From positions 1 to 33,195 of the forward strand of contig JAVCDB010000037.1 of the NCBI GenBank assembly GCA_030765205.1: DNA of 33,195 bases, written 5' to 3'. Shown here piece after piece: positions 1 to 7,972 of the stretch. The DNA is from Candidatus Aadella gelida (GTDB lineage Bacteria > Omnitrophota > Gorgyraeia > Tantalellales > Tantalellaceae). Position 1 is the first letter of the stretch; each line of letters starts with the position of its first letter. Under the pieces are notes generated by a model, which worked only from the letters and a program-made list of their open reading frames with translations, did not search any database and was not told the origin of the DNA. The position numbers were made by a program, and so were the translations under genes.

Positions 1-2
1 AA

Positions 3-1487
3 AGTAAAAAAGAAGATAAATATGAGTTTGAGTTAGACGGTGAATATTGCACGCGTATAAAAGGATATGATTCCAAGGGGCAGAAGACGGAGCTCGGAGA
101 CGCTGTTTGCTGGACGGAAGACCTTGTAGTGATTTCTTTGCACGAGAGAGGAGAGAGCGGAGGACAAAACAGGGGCAACTTTCTTATGAAAACTTACATG
201 ATCAACAGGTGGGCGCGTGGAGACAAAGCGCTCAATTCCTTTATAGGGTACAATGAAAACGCACAAGACGCCTATGCCCTGAAGAAGACCCACGAAACCA
301 TGGGGGCGGAGATAGATCCAAAGGGAGAAAAGGCATTATATAACCTGCAAGGAGGGATAGATGCCGGGATAATGACTAAAGCTGAAGCAGAAAGGATAAA
401 AGGACTTAACAAGTATGTCTGGCGCGTGTGGAGCCAAAGAAAGATAGACAGGTATTTTAGCGCCATAAAGAACGTGGACCAAGCTACATTATTCGAGGCC
501 AACAAAGCTTTTACAGAAGAGACAAAAGAAATTGGGAAAGAGGATCTAAGAAAAATACAACCCGAAAAAGTCACAAAATTTATTGAAGAATATCTAAAAA
601 AAGAAAAAGTAGAGCAAAAAGAAGCAAAGATGACAATTAAGAAAACGGGAGAGATCTTTAAGGAGATCGTTCGGAAAAGGGAAGCCCATCAAGAGGAGAA
701 GGTGGCCGTTCCCGTTGATGTTGCAGTAGATTTGTCTCTTTTCCCGGTAGACGAAGAGGAGCTAAAAGGAGAAATAGAAACCTGGGCCTATCTCATTCTT
801 CTGTGCAGGGATCTCAATAACGTTAATTTTATTTTTGAAAAAGGCTCAAGACTTACAAGGGGACGCAAAATGACAGAAAGCCTTGAGAAGGAAAAGCTTT
901 TGGCTCCGGGAGAAGCCAAAGTCGTTAGAGATATAAAAGACGCGATTGGAGAAAAAGCCATATTTTTTGATATAGATCCTTTAAAGATCGATGCTATTCT
1001 TAACGAAAGGATCAACCCTGAAATAATGGGTAGTAAGACGGGTAGAATAGAGGTTCCGATAGTATCCGTGGATCTTTTGAAGTGGATCAGAGAAGAAAAG
1101 AACAGGGGAGAAAATATTGGGGTAGCTGAAAATCAATATCCGGTTGCAATGGAAGGATCTCTGCCCGGAGTTAACAAAACGCCGACCTTAAAGAACTTTG
1201 AAGCGGCTCTGGCTTTAGGTCTTATGAAAGCAGCACTTGTCATGATCCCGAGCGACGAAAACGCCGAGGAAAGAAGAGATATCTCGACTAAAATAAAGAA
1301 GTTATATGAAATACTTAGGCCAGGATTCGAAGTGGGAGAAGAAGCCGTCAGGAATATGATCTCATCTGACCTTGTCCGCAGGCTAAATAGGGCAATAGAA
1401 TTCGCCCTGCCGCCCATAACGAGAACAAATATAGAGGAGCTCCGGAACTTAAGAGAAGGTCTAAACCTAGCCCTACAAGCCGCCTAA
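3..1487 (+). CDS. C-terminal part of an unrecognised large charged protein (5' end outside window)
   Basis: The frame is open from the first bases of the window, so about 494 residues are visible and the true start lies upstream. The GTG at 129 and the ATGs at 186 and 198 are internal; none has a convincing Shine-Dalgarno, and the upstream codons read as ordinary protein. The visible part is mostly alpha-helical and very rich in Lys and Glu, with a strongly charged stretch at about 1/3 of its length that could be a coiled coil. No membrane segment or catalytic motif is recognisable. It ends just before a G4/C4 hairpin at 1491-1515. I do not recognise the family. Very long proteins of this style are known from Omnitrophota, so this could be the tail of one, but that is inference. 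The coding call is secure; the function is unknown. Confidence 0.8.
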   Translation, partial: SKKEDKYEFELDGEYCTRIKGYDSKGQKTELGDAVCWTEDLVVISLHERGESGGQNRGNFLMKTYMINRWARGDKALNSFIGYNENAQDAYALKKTHETMGAEIDPKGEKALYNLQGGIDAGIMTKAEAERIKGLNKYVWRVWSQRKIDRYFSAIKNVDQATLFEANKAFTEETKEIGKEDLRKIQPEKVTKFIEEYLKKEKVEQKEAKMTIKKTGEIFKEIVRKREAHQEEKVAVPVDVAVDLSLFPVDEEELKGEIETWAYLILLCRDLNNVNFIFEKGSRLTRGRKMTESLEKEKLLAPGEAKVVRDIKDAIGEKAIFFDIDPLKIDAILNERINPEIMGSKTGRIEVPIVSVDLLKWIREEKNRGENIGVAENQYPVAMEGSLPGVNKTPTLKNFEAALALGLMKAALVMIPSDENAEERRDISTKIKKLYEILRPGFEVGEEAVRNMISSDLVRRLNRAIEFALPPITRTNIEELRNLREGLNLALQAA

Positions 1488-1490
1488 TCT

Positions 1491-1515
1491 TTAATTGGGG
1501 ACAGATCCCCATTAA
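1491..1515 (+). terminator. Palindromic hairpin after the first gene, possible terminator or REP-like element
   Basis: TTAAT-t-GGGG pairs with CCCCATTAA around the loop acagat, giving 9 bp with one bulge, only a few bases after the stop codon at 1485-1487. No T-run follows, so intrinsic termination is doubtful. The GGGGACAGATCCCC core also looks like a small dispersed palindrome. Confidence 0.4.
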
Positions 1516-1540
1516 TAAGAGAACAGAAAGATAGAAATCA

Positions 1541-1568
1541 GTCGATAGAGGGTAGTCGGTAGTGTAGA
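1541..1568 (+). repeat. Heptanucleotide-periodic array in the pyr upstream region
   Basis: The bases read as consecutive 7-mers GTCGATA, GAGGGTA, GTCGGTA, GTGTAGA, imperfect but in phase. Similar 7-nt periodic arrays occur in other gaps of this window (13011-13097, 13226-13267, 15130-15150, 26041-26068, 30100-30160). Confidence 0.5.
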
Positions 1569-1584
1569 TTGACTGATGTGCATA

Positions 1585-1645
1585 TTTGTACCGTTTGCTA
1601 ATTCGTGAGGGCAAGTGTCCCCTTTTTTGTGTTTAAAGGTGGCCC
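1585..1645 (+). repeat. Dispersed 61-nt repeat, copy 1
   Basis: This stretch matches 30601-30661 with only two differences over 61 nt. It contains a short GGG-loop-CCC hairpin followed by six or seven Ts (about 1609-1628), which resembles a weak terminator. Both copies lie in gene-free DNA upstream of an operon. It may be part of a non-autonomous mobile or REP-like family. Confidence 0.8.
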
Positions 1646-1786
1646 TTTGGGGAGGGAGGGGAACAGAGGGTAGAAGATAGAAGTCCTTGCAATGGTACCA
1701 GGACGATTAGGTAAAGCAGTATCACGAATGAAAGTGTGACATATTTAGTGAGCTAGCACAGACGTCTCCATGTAACGATAAAAAGC

Positions 1787-1814
1787 TTGACTTTTAGGTG
1801 AAAAAGAGGACAAT
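1787..1814 (+). promoter_or_regulatory. Probable promoter of the pyr operon
   Basis: TTGACT at 1787-1792 is followed after 16 bp by GACAAT at 1809-1814, a sigma70-like pair with five of six and four of six consensus matches. Transcription would start near 1821, leaving about 140 nt of leader before pyrR, enough for the PyrR hairpin, leader ORF and terminator described separately. Confidence 0.4.
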
Positions 1815-1847
1815 GGTACTAGTAATTGGAAGAGATACCTTTTAAAG

Positions 1848-1863
1848 CGGTCCAGAGAGATCG
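1848..1863 (+). promoter_or_regulatory. PyrR-binding RNA hairpin (anti-antiterminator type)
   Basis: CGGTC (1848-1852) pairs with GATCG (1859-1863), one G-U pair included, closing the hexaloop CAGAGA (1853-1858). The PyrR site of Bacillus pyr leaders has a conserved CNGNGA hexaloop within a UCCNGNGAGG context; this hairpin matches the loop exactly and the flanking TCC and GAGA. It sits just upstream of pyrR, whose product is the expected ligand when bound to UMP. The hairpin ends four bases before the Shine-Dalgarno of the leader ORF at 1880. Confidence 0.7.
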
Positions 1864-1879
1864 AAAAAGGAGAAAAAAA

Positions 1880-1918
1880 ATGAAGAAAAACAAAAAATGC
1901 AGCCTACTTGTCGTTTGA
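1880..1918 (+). CDS. Putative 12-residue pyr leader peptide
   Basis: An ATG at 1880 follows a good Shine-Dalgarno AAGGAG (1867-1872) with 7-nt spacing and opens the frame MKKNKKCSLLVV, stopping at TGA 1916-1918. The last six codons run through the 5' arm and loop of the terminator hairpin at 1901-1928. A ribosome reaching the stop would therefore cover the 5' arm and prevent terminator formation, as in leader-peptide attenuators. The arrangement is visible; that it is translated is inference. Its role is probably regulatory, not as a stable peptide. Confidence 0.6.
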   Translation: MKKNKKCSLLVV

Positions 1919-1934
1919 CGGGGAGGCTTTTTTT
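1901..1934 (+). terminator. Intrinsic terminator / attenuator before pyrR
   Basis: AGCCT (1901-1905) pairs with AGGCT (1924-1928), and inside it CTTGTC (1907-1912) pairs with GACGGG (1917-1922), including two G-U pairs, around a four-base loop. Seven Ts (1928-1934) follow. This is a good Rho-independent terminator placed 30 nt before the pyrR start, so it must be read through for the operon to be expressed. Confidence 0.8.
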
Positions 1935-1963
1935 GTGCCCATAATTAGACAGGAGAAGACAAA

Positions 1964-2503
1964 ATGACAGAACAATCACAAATATTAGATAAAGCAGGCA
2001 TAAAAAGGACCTTGATGAGGATATCTCATGAAATTATAGAGAAAAATCAGGGAACGGAATCTTTAGCGGTTATAGGGATAAAGACCAGAGGCGCATACCT
2101 GGCTGAACGTATCGCAAAGAATATAAAGGAGATAGAAGGGAACGAAGTCTCCGTAGGGGCAATAGATATTAATCTCTATAGAGATGATTTGACGGAAGTT
2201 GGAGAGCAGCCCGTGGTTCGGTCAACAGAGATCGATTTCGACATAAACAAAAAACGAATAATACTGGTAGATGATGTTCTTTTTTCCGGAAGAACCGTAA
2301 GATGCGCATTGGATGAGCTGATAGATTTTGGGAGACCCGAGACGATACAGTTAGCCGTCCTTGTTGATAGAGGGCATAGAGAACTTCCCATAAGGCCGGA
2401 TTTTGTAGGTAAAAACATACCTACTTCCAAAAAGGAAAGCGTAGAAGTAAGGCTAAAGGAAACGGATGACGAGGAAGAAGAAGTGGTAGTGGTTGGAGGA
2501 TGA
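1964..2503 (+). CDS. pyrR: Bifunctional pyr regulatory protein PyrR / uracil phosphoribosyltransferase
   Basis: PyrR binds pyr leader RNA when loaded with UMP and represses transcription; many members also make UMP from uracil and PRPP. The 179-residue length is typical. Family marks are [11 protein letters not shown] near residue 40, LYRDDL near 71-76, the PRPP-binding motif [11 protein letters not shown] at 101-111, and the [12 protein letters not shown] segment near 144-155. The start at 1964 has AGGAG at 1951-1955. It is the first gene of the operon, directly behind a hairpin that matches its own binding site and a terminator, so the operon is very likely autoregulated. The C-terminal tail is unusually acidic (DDEEEEE) before VVVVGG. 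Confidence 0.95.
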   Translation: MTEQSQILDKAGIKRTLMRISHEIIEKNQGTESLAVIGIKTRGAYLAERIAKNIKEIEGNEVSVGAIDINLYRDDLTEVGEQPVVRSTEIDFDINKKRIILVDDVLFSGRTVRCALDELIDFGRPETIQLAVLVDRGHRELPIRPDFVGKNIPTSKKESVEVRLKETDDEEEEVVVVGG

Positions 2504-2524
2504 GAACAAAAAAGGATTGAAACC

Positions 2525-3490
2525 ATGAATACGACAGAAACCGTTAAATGGACAAAAAAGAATCTCTTGGGCATTCAGGACTTAAGTGCGGAGGAAATAT
2601 CGCTTATTCTTGACCAGACGAAGAATTTTAAGGAAGTTCTGGCAAGGTCGATACCAAAAGTGCCCGCACTCCGGGGGAAGACTATAGTGAATCTTTTCTG
2701 CGAAGCCTCCACGCGAACAAGAGCTTCTTTTGAGCTAGCGGCTAAAAGGTTAAGTGCGGATACATTGAGCGTTAACGCATCCACGTCAAGTTTTCTTAAA
2801 GGGGAGACCTTGAGAGATACAGCTCAAAACCTCGAAGCCATGAATATCGATATGATAGTTATGCGGCACGGATGCGCCGGAGCTACGAAGTTTCTCTCTA
2901 AATGCGTTAATGCCTCGGTGATCAACGCGGGAGACGGGATGCATGAACACCCCACGCAGGCGCTTTTGGATGTCTATACCATAAAAGAGAAGCTAGGAAA
3001 AATAAAAGGGCTTAACGTAAGCATAATAGGAGATATAGCGCATTCACGTGTAGCCAGAAGCAATATCTGGGCGCTAACAAAACTTGGCGCGAAAGTAAAG
3101 GTGTGCGGACCAAAAACTCTGATGCCGGATGAAATAGAAAAGATGGGATGCGAAGTAACATATGATTTAGGCAGCGCCCTAAAAGGGGCCGACGCGGTAA
3201 ACGTTCTAAGAATACAGCTTGAGAGACAAAAAAAATCACTATTCCCGACAACAAGAGAATATGTCCAGAATTTTGGGATCAACAGAGAAGTATTAGATAA
3301 ATATGCGAAAAAGGATATGCTTCTTTTGCACCCGGGACCGATAAACCGAGGAGTAGAGCTTAGTCAAGATGTTGCGGATTCAGAATATTCGGTCATACTT
3401 AACCAGGTGACCAATGGAGTAGCGGTAAGAATGGCCGTACTTTTTCTTCTGAGTCATGCTAAAGAACAAATAAAACCGAAAAACAAATAA
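2525..3490 (+). CDS. pyrB: Aspartate carbamoyltransferase catalytic subunit
   Basis: PyrB joins carbamoyl phosphate and aspartate to N-carbamoyl-aspartate, the committed step of UMP synthesis. The 321 residues include the carbamoyl-phosphate loop STRTR at 62-66, the HPTQALLD motif near 140-147, and the C-terminal [13 protein letters not shown] near 270-283, all diagnostic. A weak AAGGA precedes the ATG at 2525. It follows pyrR by 21 nt and precedes pyrC by 13 nt. No regulatory subunit gene (pyrI) is present, so the enzyme is probably an unregulated trimer, possibly associated with PyrC as in some bacteria; the last point is inference. Confidence 0.96.
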   Translation: MNTTETVKWTKKNLLGIQDLSAEEISLILDQTKNFKEVLARSIPKVPALRGKTIVNLFCEASTRTRASFELAAKRLSADTLSVNASTSSFLKGETLRDTAQNLEAMNIDMIVMRHGCAGATKFLSKCVNASVINAGDGMHEHPTQALLDVYTIKEKLGKIKGLNVSIIGDIAHSRVARSNIWALTKLGAKVKVCGPKTLMPDEIEKMGCEVTYDLGSALKGADAVNVLRIQLERQKKSLFPTTREYVQNFGINREVLDKYAKKDMLLLHPGPINRGVELSQDVADSEYSVILNQVTNGVAVRMAVLFLLSHAKEQIKPKNK

Positions 3491-3503
3491 AACGGAGTAA
3501 AAT

Positions 3504-4781
3504 ATGAATATTTTGATAAAAAACGGTAGGATTATCGACCCGGCAAACGGAATAGATAAGAAGGGCGACATCTTAATAGAGAAAGGTAAGATAGTTAAAG
3601 TCGGAGAAAATATTAAGGCAAAGGATGCTGCTCTAATAGACGCTAAAGGGAAGATTTGCGCCCCCGGATTCATAGATATGCATACTCATTTAAGGGAGCC
3701 GGGAAGAGAAGACGCGGAAACAATAGAAACAGGCGTAAAAGCCGCGATTGCCGGAGGGTTTACAACGGTATGCGCTATGCCGAACACTACGCCGCCATGT
3801 GATGATCAGTCTATTGCCGAACTTATAATAAGAAAAGCGGAAGAGATAGGGCTAGCCAGAGTCGTTCCTATCGGGACAATAACAAAAGAAAGAAAAGGAG
3901 AGGAATTGTCTCAGATGGCCGAGATGAAAAAAGCGGGATGCAAGGCTATGTCAGACGACGGGGATACCGTGCAAGACGCCTCTCTTATGAGACGAGCTCT
4001 AGAATATGCTTCGATGATGGATCTTTTGGTTATTACGCATTGCGAAGATAAAGCGCTGGCCTCGGACGGAGTTGCTAGAGAAGGATACTATTCAACTATA
4101 CTGGGCTTGTCCCCCATACCGGCGGAAGCCGAAAGCACAATAGTCGAGCGAGACATACGCCTTGCGGAAAAGGCCGAAGCAAACATACATATAGCTCACG
4201 TATCTACGAGTAGCAGCATAGAAATAATTAGAGCTGCAAAAAAAAGAGGAGTTAAGGTAACTGCGGAAGTAACTCCTCATCACCTTAGTTTGCGAGACGC
4301 GGATCTTACGGAATACGATACTAATCTAAAAGTTAATCCACCGCTTGCTCCGGAAGAAGATGTAAAAGCATTGAAAATGGCGCTTAAAGACGGTACGATA
4401 GATGTCATTGCAACCGATCACGCTCCGCATCCCGAGAATGAGAAAGAAAAAGAATTTGACTATGCTCCGTTCGGGATGATAGGATTGGAAACTGCGCTGC
4501 CCGTAACAAGGAAAGCTCTTTTGGATGAGAAGCATCTAGAGTGGAACGAGCTCATAGAAAAGTTCACCTGTAATCCTGCCAGGATTTTGGGATTGGACAG
4601 AGGAACTCTTGGAGAAGGGAAGGCAGCGGACATAATAATCATCGATCCCGAAGAAGAATGGGTATACAAAAAAGAGGAGATAATATCAAAATCTAAAAAT
4701 TCACCTTTCGTAGGGAAAAAGATGAAGGGCAGGGTAACTGACGTTATCGTAGCCGGGAAACATGTTTTAAAGGGAAGCTGA
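3504..4781 (+). CDS. pyrC: Dihydroorotase
   Basis: This enzyme cyclises carbamoyl-aspartate to dihydroorotate. The 425-residue amidohydrolase fits the long type-I dihydroorotases. It has the metal-binding HTHLREPG with H60 and H62, and the ATDHAPH motif at 303-309 with catalytic Asp305. An ACGGAG Shine-Dalgarno precedes the ATG. It is tightly packed between pyrB (13 nt) and pyrK (9 nt). The metal residues look intact, so it is likely catalytically active and not a structural pseudo-dihydroorotase. Confidence 0.96.
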   Translation: MNILIKNGRIIDPANGIDKKGDILIEKGKIVKVGENIKAKDAALIDAKGKICAPGFIDMHTHLREPGREDAETIETGVKAAIAGGFTTVCAMPNTTPPCDDQSIAELIIRKAEEIGLARVVPIGTITKERKGEELSQMAEMKKAGCKAMSDDGDTVQDASLMRRALEYASMMDLLVITHCEDKALASDGVAREGYYSTILGLSPIPAEAESTIVERDIRLAEKAEANIHIAHVSTSSSIEIIRAAKKRGVKVTAEVTPHHLSLRDADLTEYDTNLKVNPPLAPEEDVKALKMALKDGTIDVIATDHAPHPENEKEKEFDYAPFGMIGLETALPVTRKALLDEKHLEWNELIEKFTCNPARILGLDRGTLGEGKAADIIIIDPEEEWVYKKEEIISKSKNSPFVGKKMKGRVTDVIVAGKHVLKGS

Positions 4782-4790
4782 GAAAAATAA

Positions 4791-5582
4791 ATGAAAAAAG
4801 TGATAAAGGGCATTATAAAAGAAAACAAAAACGTGGGAGCGGATCACTTCAGGATTACCGTAGAAGAGCCGCACATAAGCAGCACTTCTTGTCCCGGGCA
4901 GTTTGTTAACATAAAAATAGGAGACAGCGGCTCCTCTGAGCATCTCCTAAGAATACCGCTAGGAGTACACACGACAAGAAAGAACGAAACGAGTTTTCTG
5001 TATAAAGTTGTAGGAGAGGGAACAAGGGAGCTTAGCCGGAGAAAGAAGGGCGAAACATTAGACGTCCTCGGGCCCCTGGGGAAAGGATTCGATATATCAG
5101 GCTTAGAAGAGGGAAGCTGCGCTTTAATTGCGGGAGGAGGACATGGAGCCGCGCCTCTATACGGACTTGTAGAAAGCTTGACCAAAAAGAACATAAAAAC
5201 AGTTTTCTTTATGGGCGCATGTTCCGGAGACCATATTGTTCTGGAAGATGAGATCAAAAATCTCGGAGCGGAACTGATAATTTCGACAGACGACGGATCT
5301 TGCGGCACCAAAGGGTATGTTACGGAATCACTGGAAAAACATCTTACCCGAGACCCGAGACCCGAGACCCGAGAGACGATCTATGCCTGCGGACCTAACC
5401 CAATGCTGAAAGAAGTCGCGCGAATAGCGGAAACATATAAAATTCCCGCACAAACATCTATAGATGAATATATGGCATGCGGTATAGGGGCATGTCTCGG
5501 ATGCGCCGTGAAGACAAAAAATGGATACAAACTTGCATGTAAAGACGGGCCCGTCTTTGATGCACAAGAAATTGTGTGGTGA
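4791..5582 (+). CDS. pyrK: Dihydroorotate dehydrogenase electron-transfer subunit
   Basis: PyrK carries FAD and a [2Fe-2S] cluster and passes electrons from PyrD to NAD+. The 263-residue protein shows a ferredoxin-reductase fold: FAD-binding segment near 30-60, nucleotide-binding segment GGGHGAAPLYGL near 115-126, and YACGPNPMLK near 197. Four cysteines, C230, C235, C238 and C250, form the C-terminal cluster motif. An oddity is four perfect copies of ACCCGAG at 5346-5373 inside the gene. They encode a DPRPETRE-like loop just before YACGP and keep the frame. The gene ends 7 nt before pyrD, its functional partner. Confidence 0.95.
   Translation: MKKVIKGIIKENKNVGADHFRITVEEPHISSTSCPGQFVNIKIGDSGSSEHLLRIPLGVHTTRKNETSFLYKVVGEGTRELSRRKKGETLDVLGPLGKGFDISGLEEGSCALIAGGGHGAAPLYGLVESLTKKNIKTVFFMGACSGDHIVLEDEIKNLGAELIISTDDGSCGTKGYVTESLEKHLTRDPRPETRETIYACGPNPMLKEVARIAETYKIPAQTSIDEYMACGIGACLGCAVKTKNGYKLACKDGPVFDAQEIVW
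5346..5373 (+). repeat. Four tandem copies of ACCCGAG inside pyrK
   Basis: Four exact 7-nt units lie head to tail in the coding region of pyrK. The repeat resembles the heptamer arrays of the intergenic regions in unit length. It encodes a Pro/Arg/Glu-rich loop between the cofactor-binding motifs and leaves the rest of the protein in frame. Confidence 0.9.
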
Positions 5583-5589
5583 GAAAATA

Positions 5590-6525
5590 ATGGCAGACAA
5601 AAAAATGGAAATAAAAATAGGTGAAGCAGTCTTTAAAAACCCCATATGGGTAGCGTCCGGGACTTTCGGGAACGGTGAAGAGTTCCGGGACTTTGTTGAT
5701 CTCGAAAAAGTAGGCGCTATTATCACAAAGACGGTAACCTTAAATGCCAGAGAAGGAAACCCTCCGCCTCGAATAGTTGAAACGTCTTCAGGACTTCTTA
5801 ACTCAATTGGACTGGAAAACGGAGGGGTTGAGTTTTTCATTAAAGAGCACTTGCCTCTCTTAAAAAAAATAGATACAAGAGTGATTGTTAGTATAGCCGG
5901 CCAAGATGATGAAGACTTTGTAAAATGCACCTTGAAAATAATGGAAGGCGCTTTAGCGCCTGACGGAATAGAGGTAAACTTATCATGCCCCAACGTATCT
6001 CACGGCAAGACAAAGTATAGACTGTTAGCGCAGGACCCGAAAGGGACCGAAAGAATAATAAGAAAGATAAAAAAAGAGACTGATAAAATAATTATCGCAA
6101 AACTGTCACCAAACGTTACGGATATAGCCGAGATTGCCTATGCCGCCGAGCAAGGCGGCGCAGACGCTGTGTCACTAGTAAATACGTATCTCGGGTTAGC
6201 GGTGGACGCGAATGAAAGGAAACCTATTTTGGGAAACGTTGCCGGAGGATTAAGCGGCCCGGCAATAAAACCCTTGGCGTTAAGAGCGGTATGGGACGCG
6301 TATAAAAAGATCAAAATACCGATTATAGGGATAGGCGGAATAATGAACGGAACGGATGTGGCTGAATTTATGTTATGCGGCGCCCGGGCCGTTCAGATCG
6401 GGACGGCAAACTTAGCGTCACCCGATGCGTATGAAAGAATACTCGGAGAATTCGAAGATTATTTGGACAAACAAAAAATTGAAAAAGCAGAGAACCTGAC
6501 AGGAGCGTTAAAAGTAAAAGGATAG
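5590..6525 (+). CDS. pyrD: Dihydroorotate dehydrogenase catalytic subunit, class 1B
   Basis: PyrD oxidises dihydroorotate to orotate with FMN. The reading frame is open further upstream (to 5521), but that part overlaps the end of pyrK; ATG 5590 starts 7 nt after the pyrK stop and gives the usual N-terminus and a normal length of 311 residues. Seen are the substrate loop around NSIGLENGG, NLSCPNVSHG with the likely catalytic base Cys133, and the FMN-phosphate segments GGLSGPAIKP and GIGGIMNG. The adjacent pyrK makes this the NAD-dependent 1B heterotetramer. It is cytoplasmic, not the membrane class 2 enzyme. Confidence 0.95.
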   Translation: MADKKMEIKIGEAVFKNPIWVASGTFGNGEEFRDFVDLEKVGAIITKTVTLNAREGNPPPRIVETSSGLLNSIGLENGGVEFFIKEHLPLLKKIDTRVIVSIAGQDDEDFVKCTLKIMEGALAPDGIEVNLSCPNVSHGKTKYRLLAQDPKGTERIIRKIKKETDKIIIAKLSPNVTDIAEIAYAAEQGGADAVSLVNTYLGLAVDANERKPILGNVAGGLSGPAIKPLALRAVWDAYKKIKIPIIGIGGIMNGTDVAEFMLCGARAVQIGTANLASPDAYERILGEFEDYLDKQKIEKAENLTGALKVKG

Positions 6526-6533
6526 GAGAAAGA

Positions 6534-7247
6534 ATGGAAGCGAGAGAACGCCTTATAGTTGCACTTGATGTAAAAAATTATGAGCATGCAGTAGACCTGA
6601 TCGAAGAACTTGCTCCCGAAGTTGATATTTTTAAAGTAGGGATAGCGCCTTTCACATTATTTGGGGAAGCTATTCTGGACAAACTGGAATATGAAGGGAA
6701 AAAATGTTTTCTGGATCTTAAGTTTCATGACATTCCTAATACAGTTGCCAATGCTGCAAGATCTGCCATGAAAAGACGCATTTTTATGACGAACTTTCAT
6801 TGTTTAGGCGGAAGACATATGCTTGAAGCGGCTACTGAAGGGATAAAAGAAAAAGACGAAGGCGACACTCCTCCTATACTCTTAGGAGTTACTATTCTTA
6901 CAAGTATGAATGCATCAGAAATGAATGAATTGGGATTCGAAGGTAATCTTGAAGAAAAGGTACTTGATCTCGCGCATATGGCACAAGAATCAGGCCTTAA
7001 TGGTGTAGTTGCCTCGGCCCGGGAATCCAAGATGATAAAAGAACATTTGGGAGACGACTTTATTGTAGTTACTCCGGGCATCAGACCCGAATGGGCAAAG
7101 CAAGGTGACCAGAAGAGAATCTTGACCCCCAAGCAGGCCATTAAGGAAAAAGCTGATTATATTGTTGTGGGAAGGCCCATAATAGAAGCAGACGACCCAG
7201 CTGAGGCGGCAAGACGGATAATAGAAGAGATCGAAGAAGGTTGTTAA
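6534..7247 (+). CDS. pyrF: Orotidine 5'-phosphate decarboxylase
   Basis: PyrF removes CO2 from OMP to give UMP, the last step of the pathway. The 237 residues have the N-terminal LIVALDVKN, the catalytic LDLKFHDIPNT motif near 62-72 (Lys and Asp alternating), VVTPGIRP near 180, and the phosphate loop DYIVVGRPI near 212. The start is 8 nt after the pyrD stop, with GGAGAAAG as ribosome binding site. The gene precedes pyrE by 36 nt. Its lower codon bias towards A/T near the start is within the local norm. Confidence 0.95.
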   Translation: MEARERLIVALDVKNYEHAVDLIEELAPEVDIFKVGIAPFTLFGEAILDKLEYEGKKCFLDLKFHDIPNTVANAARSAMKRRIFMTNFHCLGGRHMLEAATEGIKEKDEGDTPPILLGVTILTSMNASEMNELGFEGNLEEKVLDLAHMAQESGLNGVVASARESKMIKEHLGDDFIVVTPGIRPEWAKQGDQKRILTPKQAIKEKADYIVVGRPIIEADDPAEAARRIIEEIEEGC

Positions 7248-7283
7248 GGAATAAAGCGTGCTACAAACAGAAAGGGTCAAAAG

Positions 7284-7862
7284 ATGCAAGAAAAAGAAGT
7301 CATTGAGATATTTGCTAAAATAGAAGCGTACAAGCAGGGGCATTTTAAACTTTCAAGTGGATTGCATTCGCCTTCATACCTGCAATGTGCATTGGTTTTA
7401 TCAAACCCGATAATAGCTGCAAAGCTGTGCTCAGCTTTAGCTAAAAAGTTCAGCATGGAAGAACCCGACGTCGTTATTGGGCCGGCCTTGGGAGGGATAG
7501 TATTTGCCTATGAAATGGCAAGAGCCTTTAAGGCGAGAGCTATCTTTTCTGAAAGAGACGAAAACGGAAAAATGACCTTAAGAAGAGGGTTTAGCGTCTC
7601 TCCGGGAAGCAAAGTACTGATTGCAGAGGATGTTCTTACCACGGGCGGTTCCGTCAAAGAGGTTATCGCGCTTTTAAGACAGGACGGGATCGAACCCGTT
7701 GCGGTTGCTGCATTAGTTGACAGAAGCAGTACCCCTTTGGATTTTGGTGGTATAAAATATAAAAGTCTGATAAAATTGGATGTTCCGTCTTTCGCGGAAG
7801 ATAAATGCCCTTTGTGCCAGGAAGGGATTCATATAGTTAAGCCCGGATCACGGAAAGAATAA
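7284..7862 (+). CDS. pyrE: Orotate phosphoribosyltransferase
   Basis: PyrE attaches ribose 5-phosphate from PRPP to orotate, giving OMP. The 192-residue protein has FKLSSGLHSPSYLQ near the N-terminus, a GPALGGIVFAYEMAR segment near 68-82, and the PRPP motif VLIAEDVLTTGGS near 110-122. It ends with two cysteines in CPLCQEG, a feature of the longer thermophile-type OPRTases. It closes the pyr operon. The downstream 110 nt show no clear terminator, so some read-through into the ATPase operon cannot be excluded. Confidence 0.94.
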   Translation: MQEKEVIEIFAKIEAYKQGHFKLSSGLHSPSYLQCALVLSNPIIAAKLCSALAKKFSMEEPDVVIGPALGGIVFAYEMARAFKARAIFSERDENGKMTLRRGFSVSPGSKVLIAEDVLTTGGSVKEVIALLRQDGIEPVAVAALVDRSSTPLDFGGIKYKSLIKLDVPSFAEDKCPLCQEGIHIVKPGSRKE

Positions 7863-7972
7863 GAAAATACCGTATAAATATCCGGCACCTCGAGTTTAAA
7901 GACCCATATAATTTTATAAACATAAGACAAAGACGTTTTATCTGGATTGAGCTAAGTATAAAGGAGAAGGTC

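Noticed and set aside
5328-5993. 221-codon open frame on the minus strand
   Set aside because: It lies opposite pyrK and pyrD, whose motifs are complete; no ribosome binding site and the protein looks like antisense reading.
7907-7912. TATAAT as a promoter for the V-ATPase operon
   Set aside because: The -10 is perfect, but no -35 is recognisable at 15-19 bp upstream and the gap is A/T-rich; not strong enough to list.
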